DNA of 64,000 bases, from assembly GCA_963717955.1 (NCBI GenBank), contig CAVQXR010000001.1, positions 124,001 to 188,000 of the forward strand, given 5' to 3'. The notes below the pieces were generated by a model that saw only the letters and a program-made list of their open reading frames with translations, searched no databases and was not told where the DNA came from. Shown piece after piece: positions 63,746 to 64,000 of this stretch; the first letter of the stretch is position 1, and each line of letters begins with the position of its first letter. The stretch comes from CAVQXR01 sp963717955 (GTDB taxonomy: Bacteria > Actinomycetota > Thermoleophilia > Gaiellales > Gaiellaceae). The position numbers and the translations under genes are program-made.

Positions 63746-64000
63746 ATGCGCACCTACTTCGGCACGGACGGCGTTCGCGGCGTCGTCGGAGAGGATCTGA
63801 CGCCCGAGCTGGTCGAGCGCCTCGGGCGGGCGTTCGCGCGGTGGAACGGCGGCCGGTCGGTGCTCGTCGGGCGCGACACGAGGGCCTCGGGGCCGCTGCT
63901 CGAGACCGCGCTCGCCCGCGGGCTCGCGTCCGGCGGCTGCGACGTCGTCCTCGGAGGAGTCCTTCCGACTCCGGCCGTGGCGCTCCTCGCCGCGGAGGCC
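63746..64000 (+). CDS. glmM: Phosphoglucosamine mutase, N-terminal part
   Basis: The first 85 residues are visible before the window ends: MRTYFGTDGVRGVVGEDLTP is the diagnostic GlmM N-terminus, followed by GRAFARWNGGRSVLVGRDTRASG (the substrate-side R-D-T-R-x-S-G) and LASGGCDVVLGGVLPTPAVA. It converts glucosamine-6-phosphate to glucosamine-1-phosphate for UDP-GlcNAc. It follows rpsI by 25 bases. Confidence 0.93.
   Translation, partial: MRTYFGTDGVRGVVGEDLTPELVERLGRAFARWNGGRSVLVGRDTRASGPLLETALARGLASGGCDVVLGGVLPTPAVALLAAEA

Noticed and set aside
1..64000. tRNA, rRNA, tmRNA or other structural RNA genes
   Set aside because: I looked for T-loop-like GTTCGA patterns with flanking stems and for conserved RNA cores and found none convincing; a covariance search would be decisive.

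Overview
The window is very GC-rich, densely coded bacterial chromosome with an actinobacterial gene set: IMP dehydrogenase and GMP synthase fused end to end, a type 2 OMP decarboxylase, a LutABC lactate cluster, a FabL-type enoyl-ACP reductase, an HU protein, a primary sigma factor and GTG/TTG starts everywhere. My best guess is a Thermoleophilia-type actinobacterium (Gaiellales or Solirubrobacterales), possibly from a metagenome assembly. That placement is inferred from general resemblance, not from a marker search. No tRNA, rRNA, CRISPR array, prophage or autonomous transposase was recognised.

Layout. 1-9 kb: edge of an FAD-dependent oxidase, two small tandem-paralogous membrane proteins, an MFS exporter, a cyclic-nucleotide-binding protein, and fatty/organic acid activation genes (crotonase, ADP-forming acyl-CoA synthetase, sulfotransferase, AMP-forming acyl-CoA synthetase). 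9-18 kb: small-molecule metabolism (PPOX flavoprotein, beta-hydroxyacid dehydrogenase, RidA, sugar kinase, threonine/serine dehydratase, cupin, methyltransferase, lutABC), then a 5'-3' exonuclease and a PlsC acyltransferase. 18-22.3 kb: topoisomerase III and the primary sigma factor. 22.3-30.8 kb: a disturbed zone with gene remnants (LuxR and HD-GYP), a LuxR pair in one operon with two compensating frameshifts, and a 4.4-kb patch (about 26.2-30.6 kb) in which adenosine deaminase, a PimA-like glycosyltransferase, a flippase-like membrane protein and glycerate kinase each carry many single-base indels, plus a LOG-family gene lacking its whole core. 30.8-47 kb: ferritin, exonuclease VII (xseA, xseB), a long coiled-coil membrane protein, a MenG/UbiE-membrane protein-serine hydrolase operon, fabL, a DMT transporter, an MtnX-like phosphatase, gamma-glutamyltransferase, a GST, and pabB/pabC. 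47-64 kb: mostly housekeeping: murI-rph-rdgB-pyrE, HU, a DEDDh exonuclease, pyrF, a D,D-carboxypeptidase, guaB-guaA, alaC, rplM-rpsI and the start of glmM.

Regulatory architecture. The strongest unifying signal is in the spacing upstream of starts. At least 30 first-of-operon genes have a -10-like hexamer TANNNT placed 6-8 bases before the ATG/GTG, so their transcripts should be leaderless. Genes inside operons instead use overlapping stop/start codons (ATGA, GTGA, TGATG), and a minority have a classical Shine-Dalgarno sequence. Several divergent gene pairs share one nearly symmetric -10 box.

Mobile DNA. Two 168-bp copies (about 92% identical by eye, inverted relative to one another) of a MITE-like palindromic element lie at 45.3 and 52.0 kb. 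Both are bounded by CTAG, and each CTAG supplies the TAG stop codon of the gene next to it. A 30-bp CTAG-bounded hairpin with similar ends sits at another TAG stop at 61.76 kb.
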